The position numbers and the translations under genes were made by a program. From Streptomyces sp. NBC_01353 (GTDB lineage Bacteria > Actinomycetota > Actinomycetes > Streptomycetales > Streptomycetaceae): a stretch of DNA of 64,000 nucleotides. Below, one piece after another: positions 24,560 to 33,365 of this stretch (position 1 is the first letter of the stretch; every line of letters begins with the position of its first letter). Location of the stretch: the NCBI RefSeq assembly GCF_036237275.1, contig NZ_CP108352.1:1674001-1738000 (forward strand), written 5' to 3'. The notes beneath the pieces were generated by a model. That model ran no database searches. It saw nothing but the letters and a program-made list of their open reading frames with translations, and was not told the origin of the DNA.

Positions 24560-26410
24560 CTAGCGCACCAGGACGCGCTCCAGCATCAGTTCGACCGCCG
24601 AGACGATCGCGTCCGCGTCGATGCCGGCCTCGTGGAGCTGTTCCTCCGGGGTCGCGGAGAGGGGCATGGAGCGTACGGCGAGTCGTGCCAGACGGGGCAT
24701 CCCGCCGTGCCCGTTGGCGTACGCCTCGGCGACGGCATCGCCGAGCCCGCCCTCGGGATGGTGGTCCTCCACCGTGAGGACGCAACCGGTCGTCCCGGCC
24801 GCCTGGTCGAGGGTCTCGGTGTCCACCGGCTTGACCGAGTAGAGGTCGATCACCCGGACCGGCAGGCCGTGCTCCGCGAGCCGGTCGGACGCCTTGAGGG
24901 CCTCGTGCACGGTCACCCCGGCCGCGACGACGGTCGCCCGGTCGTCCTCGCCGTGGCTGCGGAGCACCTTGCTCCCGCCGACCGGGAACTTCTCGTCGGG
25001 CCCGTACACGACAGGGGTGCCGCCGCGGGTGGTACGCAGGTAGCGGACGCCCTCGAGGTCGGCCATGGCCGCCACGAGCTTCGCCGTCTGGTTGGCGTCG
25101 CAGGGGTAGAGCACGGTGCTGCCGTGCACGGCACGCAGCATGGCCAGATCCTCCAGGCCCATCTGGCTCGGCCCGTCCTGGCCGATGGAGACCCCGGCGT
25201 GCGAACCGACGAGGTTGATCCCGGCCCGGCTCACGGCCGCCATCCGGACGAAGTCGTACGCGCGGGTGAGGAACGCGGCGAAGGTCGAGGCGTACGGGAC
25301 ATAGCCGCGCGCCTGGAGCCCGACGGCGGCCCCGACGAGCTGCTGCTCGGCGATCCAGCACTCGAAGTAGCGCTCGGGATGGGCCTTCGCGAAGTACTCG
25401 GTACGGGTGGAGTCGCCGACCTCGCCGTCGAGCGCGACGATGTCGCCGCGGACCTCGCCGAGGGCGGCGAGGGCGTGCCCGTAGGCGTCGCGGGTGGCGA
25501 CCTTCTCACCCCTTGTGTACCTCGGGAGCCGCAGCGCGCCGTCCCCGGCCGGATGCGGCACCAGCGCTGCGGGCGGCTCGGTCACCTGGACCCGCAGATC
25601 GCTCGGGCCGCCCAGTTCGGCGATGGCGGCCTCGGCGTCCGGGAGCGGTTTGCCGTGCATCCCCTCGCGGTTCTCCACGGCGGCCACGCCCCGGCCCTTG
25701 CGGGTGGCGGCGAGGATCGCGGTGGGCCGACGGACGGTCGCGCGGGCCTCGCGAAGGGCCGTGTCCACGGCCTCGACGTCGTGGCCGTCGATCCGCAGGG
25801 TGTGCCAGCCGAAAGCTTCGAGGCGGGCGGCGTAGGCCCCCAGGTCGTGCTGGTGGCGGGTGGGGCCGCGCTGGCCGAGCCGGTTGACGTCGACGATCAG
25901 GGTGAGGTTGTCCAGGCGGCAGTACGCGGCGTGCTCCACGGCCTCCCAGACGGACCCCTCGGCCATCTCGCTGTCGCCGCTGACGACCCACACCTGGTAC
26001 GGGACGCGGTCGAGGAACTTCCCGGCCAGCGCCATCCCGACCCCGATGGGCAGGCCCTGGCCCAGTGACCCGGTGGCCACGTCGACCCAGGGCAGCCGGG
26101 GCGTGGGATGGCCTTCGAGGAGGCTTCCCTTGCCGCGGAAGGTGAGCAGCTCGCTCTCGCCGACGACGCCCGCGGCCCGGTACATGGCGTACAGCAGGGG
26201 CGAGGCGTGTCCCTTGGAGAGGACGAGCCGGTCGTTGCCCGGGTGGTCCGGGCGGTCGAAGTCGTACCGCAGGTGCCGGGCGAGCAGGACGGCACCGATC
26301 TCGGCGGCCGACATCGAGGAGGTCGGGTGCCCGGAGCCGGCCGCGTCGGCGGCGCGTACGGCATCCACACGGAGCTGCCGGGCGAGCGAGGACATCGTTT
26401 CGTACCGCAT
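24560..26410 (-). CDS. tkt: Transketolase (short, single-chain form)
   Basis: A 616-residue transketolase, the shorter type also found in animals and many actinobacteria (the E. coli form is about 660). Features seen: GHPTSSMSAAEIGAVL at the N-terminus, LSKGHASPLLYA, the thiamine-diphosphate motif beginning GDSEMAEGS and ending near VDVNRLGQ, the pyrimidine-domain DGEVGDSTRTEYF and GSHAGVSIGQDGPSQMGLEDLAMLR. It moves two-carbon units between sugar phosphates in the pentose phosphate pathway. ATG at 26410 follows GGAAGG by 6 bases; the GTG one codon upstream is less likely. Streptomyces usually has a longer housekeeping transketolase elsewhere, so this is probably a second copy. Confidence 0.92.
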   Translation of the reverse strand: MRYETMSSLARQLRVDAVRAADAAGSGHPTSSMSAAEIGAVLLARHLRYDFDRPDHPGNDRLVLSKGHASPLLYAMYRAAGVVGESELLTFRGKGSLLEGHPTPRLPWVDVATGSLGQGLPIGVGMALAGKFLDRVPYQVWVVSGDSEMAEGSVWEAVEHAAYCRLDNLTLIVDVNRLGQRGPTRHQHDLGAYAARLEAFGWHTLRIDGHDVEAVDTALREARATVRRPTAILAATRKGRGVAAVENREGMHGKPLPDAEAAIAELGGPSDLRVQVTEPPAALVPHPAGDGALRLPRYTRGEKVATRDAYGHALAALGEVRGDIVALDGEVGDSTRTEYFAKAHPERYFECWIAEQQLVGAAVGLQARGYVPYASTFAAFLTRAYDFVRMAAVSRAGINLVGSHAGVSIGQDGPSQMGLEDLAMLRAVHGSTVLYPCDANQTAKLVAAMADLEGVRYLRTTRGGTPVVYGPDEKFPVGGSKVLRSHGEDDRATVVAAGVTVHEALKASDRLAEHGLPVRVIDLYSVKPVDTETLDQAAGTTGCVLTVEDHHPEGGLGDAVAEAYANGHGGMPRLARLAVRSMPLSATPEEQLHEAGIDADAIVSAVELMLERVLVR

Positions 26411-26553
26411 CACGAACCTTCCTCCACGAGCCTTCGCGGCGGCCGGACTGGGTCCACCGATGCGCGTACCCAGGGCGCCGGGGCGTATGCCCCGCGATTC
26501 GCGCCGAGTCGCCGGGTGCAGGGCCCGCGATTCCCATCAACTCGATGCCCACA

Positions 26554-26575
26554 TGGCGAGATTGCCATCTCACCA
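26554..26575. promoter_or_regulatory. Near-perfect inverted repeat between divergent genes
   Basis: TGGCGAGAT and ATCTCACCA (8 of 9 complementary) flank TGCC, midway between the divergent transketolase and methyltransferase genes. It looks like an operator for either promoter; the binding protein is unknown. Confidence 0.5.
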
Positions 26576-26628
26576 TGCGGCGCGAGCGCGTACCGTGGCC
26601 GTACCAACCCACACGAGGGAGTCCGGTC

Positions 26629-27465
26629 ATGACCCATGCCTCCGAGCAGCCCGCGCCGCAGGAGACCGCCGTCTACACCCATGGGCACCACGAGTCGGTG
26701 CTGCGCTCGCACAGCTGGCGCACGGCCGCCAACTCCGCGGCCTATCTGATCCCCGAACTGCGCCCCGGCCTGGACGTCCTGGACGTGGGCTGCGGGCCCG
26801 GCACCATCACCGCCGACCTGGCCGCGCTGGTGGCCCCCGGCCGGGTGACCGCGGTGGACGCGGTCGAGGACGTCCTGGACAAGGCGCGGGCCGCGGCAGC
26901 CGAACGCGGCCTGGACAACGTGGAGTTCGCGGTCGCCGACGTCCACGACCTGGACTTCCCGGACGACTCCTTCGATGTCGTCCACGCCCACCAGGTACTG
27001 CAGCACGTGGGCGACCCGGTGCGGGCGCTGCGCGAGATGCGGCGGGTCTGTCGCCCGGGCGGTGTGGTCGCCGCCCGGGACAGCGACTACGGGTCCTTCG
27101 CCTGGTATCCGGAGCCGCCGGCCATGAAGGCGTGGCAGGAGCTGTACCAGCGGGTCGCACGGGCCAACGGCGGCGAACCCGACGCCGGGCGGCGGCTGTT
27201 CGCCTGGGCGCGGCGGGCGGGGTTCACGGACGTGACGACGACGGCCGCCACCTGGTGCTTCGCGACACCGGACGAGCGGGCGTGGTGGAGCGGCCTGTGG
27301 GCGGACCGGACGACGGAGTCCGTGTACGCGAAGCTGGCGGTGGACGGCGGCCACACGACGCCCGACGTGCTGGCCGACGTCTCCGAGGCGTGGCTGGAGT
27401 GGGGCCGGCAGGAGGATGCCTGGTTCATGGTCCCCCACGGGGAGATCCTCTGCCGCGTCTCCTGA
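26629..27465 (+). CDS. Class I SAM-dependent methyltransferase (UbiE-like)
   Basis: A 278-residue methyltransferase with LDVLDVGCGPGTITADLA near residue 48, VDAVEDVLDKA at the end of strand 2, and LDFPDDSFDVVHAHQVLQHVGDPVRALREMRRVCRPGG, the layout of the UbiE/COQ5-like group. The acceptor is unknown. GAGGGAG lies 7 bases before ATG 26629. Divergent from transketolase and followed after 21 bases by the VOC-family gene. Confidence 0.9.
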   Translation: MTHASEQPAPQETAVYTHGHHESVLRSHSWRTAANSAAYLIPELRPGLDVLDVGCGPGTITADLAALVAPGRVTAVDAVEDVLDKARAAAAERGLDNVEFAVADVHDLDFPDDSFDVVHAHQVLQHVGDPVRALREMRRVCRPGGVVAARDSDYGSFAWYPEPPAMKAWQELYQRVARANGGEPDAGRRLFAWARRAGFTDVTTTAATWCFATPDERAWWSGLWADRTTESVYAKLAVDGGHTTPDVLADVSEAWLEWGRQEDAWFMVPHGEILCRVS

Positions 27466-27486
27466 ACCTCAACTAGGCTCGTACGC

Positions 27487-27837
27487 ATGGAGATTCTGGG
27501 AACCACGCTACGTGTCTGCGTCGACGATCTCGAGCCGGCGGTGGAGTTCTACGAGCGCCTCACCGGCGCTTCCGCCCTGCGTTTCGAGCGCGGCGGGGTG
27601 TCGGTCGCGGCCATCGGCTGCTTCCTGCTGATGAGCGGGCCCGAGGCGGAGCTGGAGGTCCTGCGGAAGGTCGCCGCGACCGTCTCCGTCCAGGATGTGG
27701 ACGCGGCGTTCACCTCGCTGACGGAGGCGGGCGCCAAGATCCTGGCCGGGCCCGTCCCGACCCCGGTGGGCCGCAATCTGATCGCGGTCCACCCGGACGG
27801 CTCCGTCTTCGAGTACGTCGACCGCCGGACCGCCTGA
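27487..27837 (+). CDS. VOC-superfamily (glyoxalase-like) protein
   Basis: A 116-residue protein forming one glyoxalase/dioxygenase-like module: TLRVCVDDLEPAVEFYERLTG at the start, SVQDVDAAFTSLTEAGAKILAGP in the middle, and a closing LIAVHPDGSVFEYVD with the usual acidic metal ligand. Members are metal-dependent isomerases, resistance proteins or binding proteins; the role here is unknown. TAGGCT stands 7 bases before the ATG with no ribosome binding site, so the transcript may be leaderless. Confidence 0.87.
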   Translation: MEILGTTLRVCVDDLEPAVEFYERLTGASALRFERGGVSVAAIGCFLLMSGPEAELEVLRKVAATVSVQDVDAAFTSLTEAGAKILAGPVPTPVGRNLIAVHPDGSVFEYVDRRTA

Positions 27838-27862
27838 GACGGCCCGGGTCCCCCGGGACGCC

Positions 27863-29860
27863 TCAGAGACGCATCCGGAACTCGTAGGAGTCCGGGAGCG
27901 GTTCGTCGGTCACGGCCGACCACACGTCGCCCAGGATCTCGGCGCCCTCCCGCAGGTCCGGCACCTCGAAGCCCGCGTCGAAGACGGCGCGGGCCTCGGG
28001 CTTCCTGCCCTCGGCGAGGAGAAGGCGGGCCTCGAGGAAGCGGAACGCGCCGCGTGCGCGGACCGGCGCCGGCAGGCGCTCCCAGAGCGCGCGGGCCGGA
28101 GCCACTCGGCCGACGGCCAGGAGCGCGACGACGGCCTCGCGGCCCAGCGCCGCGGTCACCACGGGATCCACGTCACCGGGCAGCGCGCCGAAGGCCTCCG
28201 CGAAGCGCTCGGCCGCCCGCTCCGGGTGGCCGCCCTCCTCGTCGGCGACGGCCAGGCAGTACACCAACGGCCAGCGCAGGCCCGCCTGTCGGAGACCGCG
28301 CTCCCAGCTCCGTACCGCCTGGGCCAGGTCGCCCGCATGCCACTGCGCGATCCCGAGGTGGTACTCGGTGAGCGGCTCCGCGGGCGCGGTCTCCAGCATG
28401 TCGCGCCAGTGGTCGGCGACCAGCGACGGGCCGGGGGCGACCCCGTCCTCAGGAGGCGGCAGGACGCCGGTGCGGAGCAGCTCCAGCCAGGGCTTCTGCT
28501 CCTCGCCCAGGGTCGACGCGGGGAACGGGGTCCCCGGCAGTTCGTGCCCTCCGGCGATGACTTCCAGCGCGCCCCAGCCCGAGCCCGCCGCCAGGACGGA
28601 CACCGGTTCGGCGTCGGCCGCGCCGTCGCGCCACGCCGCGTACGCGGCATCGACGGCGGCGCGCGGCAGGGCCTCCTCCAGGCGCCCCTCCACGCTCGCG
28701 CGGGCCGCTGCCCAGTCCTCGCCGTGCACGACCGCGGGCTCGGCGGACAGGGGCCCGTACGTCTCCAGCCAGCTGAACTCCGTGCCTCCCTCCAGCTTCA
28801 GATGCTCCAGCTGGGTGCGGGCGAGCCCGGCCTGGATCTCGGCGTAGCCGGGCGCACCGGGTTCGGTGAGCCACTCCTGCCAGCGCCGTCCGCCCCGGGC
28901 CGAGCCCCAGAGGAAGAGCTTGCGCCCGCGCAGCAGGTCCGTGGACGTCTGGACGAGTCCGGTGCCGGTTTCGTCGAGCGCGGCGATCCAGCGCCGTCGT
29001 TCCTCGGGAATGTCGTAGAAGTAGTCGGCGGGAAGGGTGCTGCGCAGCGGGTACGTGCGGTCCGCCGCCGTGCCCGTGTCGTCCTCGGTGACCGGGACGG
29101 GGACACGGCGCAGGCCGCGCTCGTAACCGGTGGGGGTACCTCCCCCGCCGTTCAGGCTGTGGGGGAGCCAGGCCTCGTCGGCGGGGGCGAGGATCCGGCG
29201 GTCCTCGGGGACGGCGGTGTTGGACCACCAGTAGACAGGGACGGTCCGCTCGTGCGGGTTGCGGACGCGGACGCCGACGTGGAGGAAGTCGGAGTCCTCG
29301 GGCAGCCACAGGTCGACCTGGAAGGGCAGGTCACGCAGGCGCTCCCACTCCCACAGCCGCAACATCTCCCCGCCGTCGGGGGCCGTGACGATCGCGGCGT
29401 GCACCGGGGCGCAGGAGAGGGTGGTGTGGCCGGTGGCGCCGATGTTCCACTCGATGCCACCGGCGAACCAGGCGCCGTTGAGGGCGAAGGCGGCGGGCTG
29501 GAACACCGGGTTACGGTGCACCAGTTCGCGTCCCGTGGGCTTGTGGTGCAGGGAGTGGACGCGGCCGCCGAGACCCGGCAGCACGGTCGCCCGCAGCCGG
29601 TCGTTCTCGATGACGATCGCGTCGAGCGCGGCGGGGGTGCGCTCACGTCCGTAGCCGTCGCGTACCGGGACGGGCAGCAGGCTGCGCAGCGGCGCGTACC
29701 CCAACTGGCGTGCCATGTCGCGCGGCATGTCCTGCCTGACGCGTACGTCGAGGAGGGCGGCCGCGTGCGCCGCGCCAGGGGTCCGCAGGGCGGGCAGCGG
29801 GTTGTCCGGGCCCAACGGGGCCGCGGGCAGGGTCAGTACGGCACGTCGTACGGTCGTCAT
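27863..29860 (-). CDS. DUF5107 domain protein with C-terminal TPR-like repeats
   Basis: A 665-residue protein. Residues about 30-330 form a DUF5107 beta-sandwich resembling aldose-epimerase/galactose-mutarotase folds (NDRLRATVLPGLGGRVHSLHHKPTGRELVHRNPVFQPA, GGIEWNIGATGHT). The C-terminal 300 residues are helical repeats of the TPR kind (EYHLGIAQWHAGDLAQAVRSWERGLRQ). Binding or conversion of a carbohydrate is likely, but no reaction is known. The ATG at 29860 opens the conserved MTTVRRAVLTLPAAPLGP N-terminus. A copy of the dispersed hairpin element encodes a Gly-rich loop near residue 240. Confidence 0.82.
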   Translation of the reverse strand: MTTVRRAVLTLPAAPLGPDNPLPALRTPGAAHAAALLDVRVRQDMPRDMARQLGYAPLRSLLPVPVRDGYGRERTPAALDAIVIENDRLRATVLPGLGGRVHSLHHKPTGRELVHRNPVFQPAAFALNGAWFAGGIEWNIGATGHTTLSCAPVHAAIVTAPDGGEMLRLWEWERLRDLPFQVDLWLPEDSDFLHVGVRVRNPHERTVPVYWWSNTAVPEDRRILAPADEAWLPHSLNGGGGTPTGYERGLRRVPVPVTEDDTGTAADRTYPLRSTLPADYFYDIPEERRRWIAALDETGTGLVQTSTDLLRGRKLFLWGSARGGRRWQEWLTEPGAPGYAEIQAGLARTQLEHLKLEGGTEFSWLETYGPLSAEPAVVHGEDWAAARASVEGRLEEALPRAAVDAAYAAWRDGAADAEPVSVLAAGSGWGALEVIAGGHELPGTPFPASTLGEEQKPWLELLRTGVLPPPEDGVAPGPSLVADHWRDMLETAPAEPLTEYHLGIAQWHAGDLAQAVRSWERGLRQAGLRWPLVYCLAVADEEGGHPERAAERFAEAFGALPGDVDPVVTAALGREAVVALLAVGRVAPARALWERLPAPVRARGAFRFLEARLLLAEGRKPEARAVFDAGFEVPDLREGAEILGDVWSAVTDEPLPDSYEFRMRL
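29131..29167. repeat. Intragenic GC-hairpin element, copy 2 (inverted)
   Basis: TGGGGGTACCTCCCCC is followed by 11 bases and TGTGGGGGAG; in reverse complement it matches the CTCCCCCA...ACCCCCA form of the other copies. It lies within the DUF5107 gene in frame, coding a NGGGGTP loop. Confidence 0.5.
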
Positions 29861-29909
29861 GTCGACCATGGAACACGTCGGACGCGCTCCTGACCAGGGG
29901 CGCCGCTCG

Positions 29910-30809
29910 TCAGGCTTCGGTCAGGGCGGCCACCACGAGGTCCGTGAGCAGCGCTCCGGCCGTGCCGTCCGGGTCGAGATCGGGGTCGTAGACCGTGACG
30001 TTGAGTCCGACGCAGCGTTCGGAGCGGACCAAGGTACGCAGCAGCGGGGCGAGTTCGTCAGGAAGCAGGCCGTCGGGGTCGGGGCTGTCGACGGCCGGCA
30101 TCACGGAGGGGTCGAGGACGTCGGCGTCGAGGTGGACCCAGAAGCCGTCGAGGGCCGGGGTCTCGAAGGCGGTCACCGTGGCGGCGGCGAGCTCGGCCGG
30201 GCCCCATGCGCGTAGTTCGGAGACGGTGACGACGGGGATCTTCAGGGCGCGCAGCTCGGCGCTGTCGTCGTCGAACGCGTCGCGGATGCCGAAGAGCCGG
30301 ACGTCCTCGTCACGGAGGTAGGGCTTCAGGCCCTCCAGGTCGGTGAGGTCGTCCTGGCCGCGGCCGGTGGCGAGCGCGACCTCCTCGCCGGCGGCAGCGC
30401 CGATCCGGTCGGAGTTGCCGGGGTGGCGGAAGTCGTGGGAGGCGTCGATCGCGGCGAGCCCGTAGCGGCCGAGGCGGCGCAGGGCGAGCGAGGCGCCGAG
30501 CTGGATGGAGCAGTCGCCGCCGAGGACGAGGGGGAAGTCCCCGGCCCGTACGTGCCCCTCGATCCGGTCCGCGAGCGTACGGGTGTACGTGGCGAGGGCG
30601 GCCGCGTTGAAGACTCCGTCGCCCTCCTGCCACTCGCCCCGGTCGTAGCGGGGCGGGACGACCACGCCACCCTCCAGCGCACCGAGCCTCTGCACGATCC
30701 GGTTCTCGCGCAGGGCGCCGGCGAGCTTGTAGCAGCCGGGAACGGTGCCGGGGGCCGGCGGGCGCAGGCCCAGGTTGGACGGGGCGTCGAGGGCCACGAT
30801 ATTCCGCAT
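29910..30809 (-). CDS. Arginase/ureohydrolase-family protein with altered metal ligands
   Basis: A 299-residue protein of the arginase/agmatinase/formimidoylglutamase fold. The three family motifs are recognisable but altered: GGDHS is GGDCS, DAHxD is DASHD, and the last is HLDADVLDP in place of SxDxDxxDP. The Asp ligands remain while two His ligand positions are Cys and Ser. It could bind its metals differently, or hydrolyse another guanidino or amidino substrate, or be inactive. ATG at 30809 (MRNIVALDAPSNLGL) is preferred; ATG 30818 also fits a leaderless start. Divergent from the DUF6204 gene. Confidence 0.83.
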   Translation of the reverse strand: MRNIVALDAPSNLGLRPPAPGTVPGCYKLAGALRENRIVQRLGALEGGVVVPPRYDRGEWQEGDGVFNAAALATYTRTLADRIEGHVRAGDFPLVLGGDCSIQLGASLALRRLGRYGLAAIDASHDFRHPGNSDRIGAAAGEEVALATGRGQDDLTDLEGLKPYLRDEDVRLFGIRDAFDDDSAELRALKIPVVTVSELRAWGPAELAAATVTAFETPALDGFWVHLDADVLDPSVMPAVDSPDPDGLLPDELAPLLRTLVRSERCVGLNVTVYDPDLDPDGTAGALLTDLVVAALTEA

Positions 30810-30877
30810 GCGCCTCATCCTCGCCGCCCTAGTCTGGATCTTCAATCGACTTCGGTGAACAACGTGAGGACCAGGGA

Positions 30878-31210
30878 ATGAGCACCCAGCACACCTACCG
30901 GGTGATCGTGCGCGGCACGTTCGAGGGCCTGTCGGAGGAGGGCCGGGCGCGGCTGCTCGCCGAGGTCGACGAGCACGGGATGTCGGCGATGAGGTTCACC
31001 GCCGAGGGCTCGCTCGCCTACGACAGGACGCTGAAGCACTTCTCGTACCGGCTGATCGTGGTCTCGGACGCGGCGGACGGCGAGGAGATGGCGGCGGCGA
31101 TCGCCGAGGACCGGGTGGAGACGGCGCTCAAGGAACTCGGGCACGGCCACGGTGAACTCAGGGCGTCCGTGACGGACATGGACACGATGAAGATCAACTA
31201 CAAGCGCTGA
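30878..31210 (+). CDS. DUF6204-family small protein
   Basis: A 110-residue soluble protein resembling the DUF6204 family of actinobacteria: MSTQHTYRVIVRGTFEGLSEEGRARLLAE at the start and LKHFSYRLIVVSD in the middle, ending in MKINYKR. The alternation of strands and helices suggests a small alpha/beta sandwich. The function is unknown. GAGG stands about 9 bases before the ATG. Confidence 0.75.
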   Translation: MSTQHTYRVIVRGTFEGLSEEGRARLLAEVDEHGMSAMRFTAEGSLAYDRTLKHFSYRLIVVSDAADGEEMAAAIAEDRVETALKELGHGHGELRASVTDMDTMKINYKR

Positions 31211-31248
31211 CCGCCCACTGCGGCCCGCCTCCTTCGACGGGCGGCCGG

Positions 31249-31638
31249 TCAGCGGCGGGCAGAGCGGACCTTCTGGGGACAGGACTCGCCCTTCCTCACC
31301 ACACCGATCACGACCGTGGTGCCGCGGTCGAGCGCCACACCCTCGGCCGGGTGCTGGGTGCACACCGTCCAGCGCGACGGCCACAGCACCCTCCGATCGC
31401 TGCCGCCGACGTCGTGGACGTCGATCCGGGTGCGGTGGTCGAGCGCCGTGAAGACCTGCCACAGCCCTTTGCCGAGAAAGCCGGGCATCGGCGGGGCGTC
31501 CTCCTCTGCCACCGCCTCCTCCCCCGCCGTGACGGCCACCACCGCGAGCGCGAGCAGGGCACCGGTGGCGATCCGGCCGATCGTGAGGGGCCCGGTGCGG
31601 CGGGGCCGGCCGGTGCTCGACGTCTCCTTCGGCCTCAT
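31249..31638 (-). CDS. Membrane-anchored protein with a PASTA-like domain
   Basis: A 129-residue protein. A hydrophobic segment at about residues 19-38 (IGRIATGALLALAVVAVTAG) anchors or exports it. Residues about 55-122 resemble a single PASTA domain (LGKGLWQVFTALDHRTRIDVHDVGG, then RWTVCTQHPAEGVALDRGTTVVIGVVRKGESCP), with two cysteines that could form a disulfide outside the cell. PASTA domains of kinases and penicillin-binding proteins bind peptidoglycan fragments; this stand-alone form has no known role. Confidence 0.65.
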   Translation of the reverse strand: MRPKETSSTGRPRRTGPLTIGRIATGALLALAVVAVTAGEEAVAEEDAPPMPGFLGKGLWQVFTALDHRTRIDVHDVGGSDRRVLWPSRWTVCTQHPAEGVALDRGTTVVIGVVRKGESCPQKVRSARR

Positions 31639-31780
31639 CCCCGGACCTCTCCTCCTCGTACGCGTCCGCCCCCGTGGGACCAGGATGAGGGGATCCGGTC
31701 CGCACGGGGGCGGTGGGAGGGGCCGTACGGGTGAGGGTGCGGCCTCGCCCGGCGGGCCCGGTCGTGGCGGGCGGGCCCGG

Positions 31781-33208
31781 TCAGTGGTGGGCGAGTACCG
31801 GCTGCGGTGCTTCGGCGGGCGCTTCGGCCGGGTCCGGGCGCTGGATGAGGAAGGCCGTGAGGACGCCGATGCCGAGCAGCGCGAGCGCCGTGTACATCGC
31901 GTGCTGGTAGCCGGCCTCGGTGGGGCCGCCCGCGTCACTGCCCGCCGTGATCATCGCGGAGGCCAGGGCGATGCCGAGCGAGGCCCCGATGCCGAAGCAC
32001 GCGCCGTTGAGGCCGGAGAGCGAGCCGGGCTTGTCCTTCGGGGCGGTGGTGACGGCGAGGCCGTTGAGGCCGGTGAGCATGAATCCGCCGTACGTGACAC
32101 CGAGCGCCGCGAGCGAGGCGACCAGGATCCACTCGTTGTGCAGGAAGAACGTCGCGAAGAGGAAGATCGCGAAGTTGGCGACCGCGCCGGTGACGACGAT
32201 GGTGCGCCAGCCGATCTTCGGACCGAGCCGGCCGGTCAGCGGGGCGGAGATCACGCCGATCAGCTGGATCGGGGTGAGGAAGAGGACGGCGGCGGTGACG
32301 GCGGAGAGGCCGAGGCCGACCCTGGCGTCCTGGGAGAAGAGCGGGATCGTGAGCGCGATGGCGCCGAAGGCACCGCCCAGGGTGCAGACCGTGGTGAGCA
32401 GCAGCGGCCAGGCGCGGCGCGAGGCGAGCACCTGGATGTCGATGACCGGGTTGGCCGCGCTCTTCTGCGAGACGACGAAGAAGACGAGCGAGGCGAGGCC
32501 GCCGAGCAGGAAGCCGAGGGTGAGGACGGAGGTCCAGCCCCAGGCGGCTCCCTGGGCGAGGCCGACGAGGATGCCGGTGAGGCCGAGCGCGAGGGCGGCG
32601 ATGCCGCGGGAGTCGAAGCGGCCTTCGACCGCGGTGGCCGGGACGTCGGGGACGTACTTGCGTACGCCGATCAGGCCCGCGACGGCGATCAGGGTGGAGC
32701 AGACGAAGATGCCACGGAAGCCGATGGTGTCGGCGATCTGGCCGCCGGCGATGGCGTCGACACCCGCGAGGCCGCCGTTGACGGCGGTGATGATGCCCGC
32801 GGCCTTGCCGAAGCCGGCCGGGGTCAGCAGCTGGTTGAGGGTGAGGAAGGCGAGGGTGAACATCGCGGCCGAGATGCCCTGGAGGATGCGGCCGGCGATG
32901 AAGATCTCGATGTTCGGCGCGAAGACGCAGAGCAGGTTGCCGGCGATCAGCACGAAGGCGCAGACGATCATCATCGGCTTGCGGCCGCGCTGGTCGCTGA
33001 GGCGGGCGAGGGTGACCTGACCGATGGCCGCCATCAGGAAGAAGAGGGTCTGCGAGAGACCGGCGGCGGCCGTGGTGGTGCCGAGGCGCTCGATGACATC
33101 CGGCAGCGCGGGGCTGAGCATGGTCGCGTTGATCTGGTAGCCGAGGACGGCGAGCACCATCGCCAGCAGCATGGGCCCGCGGCCCTTGAGGTCGGATGTT
33201 GCTGACAT
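31781..33208 (-). CDS. Major facilitator superfamily transporter
   Basis: A 475-residue carrier with 12 to 14 membrane helices. Motif A is visible between helices 2 and 3 (ARLSDQRGRKPMMI). The sequence resembles drug/H+ antiporter-type MFS proteins, but the neighbouring adenosine deaminase and shared operator suggest a nucleoside-like substrate, which is an inference. It is divergent from the gntR-type gene. The promoter region holds the perfect GCTTGTC-T-GACAAGC operator, and AAAGGGG lies 6 bases before the ATG. Confidence 0.9.
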   Translation of the reverse strand: MSATSDLKGRGPMLLAMVLAVLGYQINATMLSPALPDVIERLGTTTAAAGLSQTLFFLMAAIGQVTLARLSDQRGRKPMMIVCAFVLIAGNLLCVFAPNIEIFIAGRILQGISAAMFTLAFLTLNQLLTPAGFGKAAGIITAVNGGLAGVDAIAGGQIADTIGFRGIFVCSTLIAVAGLIGVRKYVPDVPATAVEGRFDSRGIAALALGLTGILVGLAQGAAWGWTSVLTLGFLLGGLASLVFFVVSQKSAANPVIDIQVLASRRAWPLLLTTVCTLGGAFGAIALTIPLFSQDARVGLGLSAVTAAVLFLTPIQLIGVISAPLTGRLGPKIGWRTIVVTGAVANFAIFLFATFFLHNEWILVASLAALGVTYGGFMLTGLNGLAVTTAPKDKPGSLSGLNGACFGIGASLGIALASAMITAGSDAGGPTEAGYQHAMYTALALLGIGVLTAFLIQRPDPAEAPAEAPQPVLAHH

Positions 33209-33247
33209 GTGGGCCCCTTTGCCATGGATGTCATATCGATGAACTTT

Positions 33248-33262
33248 GCTTGTCTGACAAGC
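33248..33262. promoter_or_regulatory. GntR-type operator, perfect palindrome
   Basis: GCTTGTC and GACAAGC flank a single T. On the strand of the MFS gene its TTGTCA half would serve as a -35 box, with ATATGA 18 bases away, so binding would block that promoter. A related site sits in front of gntR and a third at the start of add. Confidence 0.7.
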
Positions 33263-33335
33263 AGCGCCCAGACAGAGTGAGTTCTACGCGCGTCACACGT
33301 CAAGTCCCTTTGACCTGTGATTCCGAATACCGTTC

Positions 33336-33349
33336 ACTTGCCGACAAGT
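33336..33349. promoter_or_regulatory. Second GntR-type operator, upstream of gntR
   Basis: ACTTG and CAAGT flank CCGA. It overlaps the putative -10 (TTCACT, 33333-33338) of a promoter whose -35 TTGACC is at 33310-33315 with 17-base spacing, fitting autoregulation. Confidence 0.55.
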
Positions 33350-33365
33350 CGGCGGAGGAGGGGCA

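Noticed and set aside
31316-33205. Long plus-strand frame opposite the MFS gene
   Set aside because: Gly/Glu/Asp-rich antisense shadow of a membrane-protein gene.
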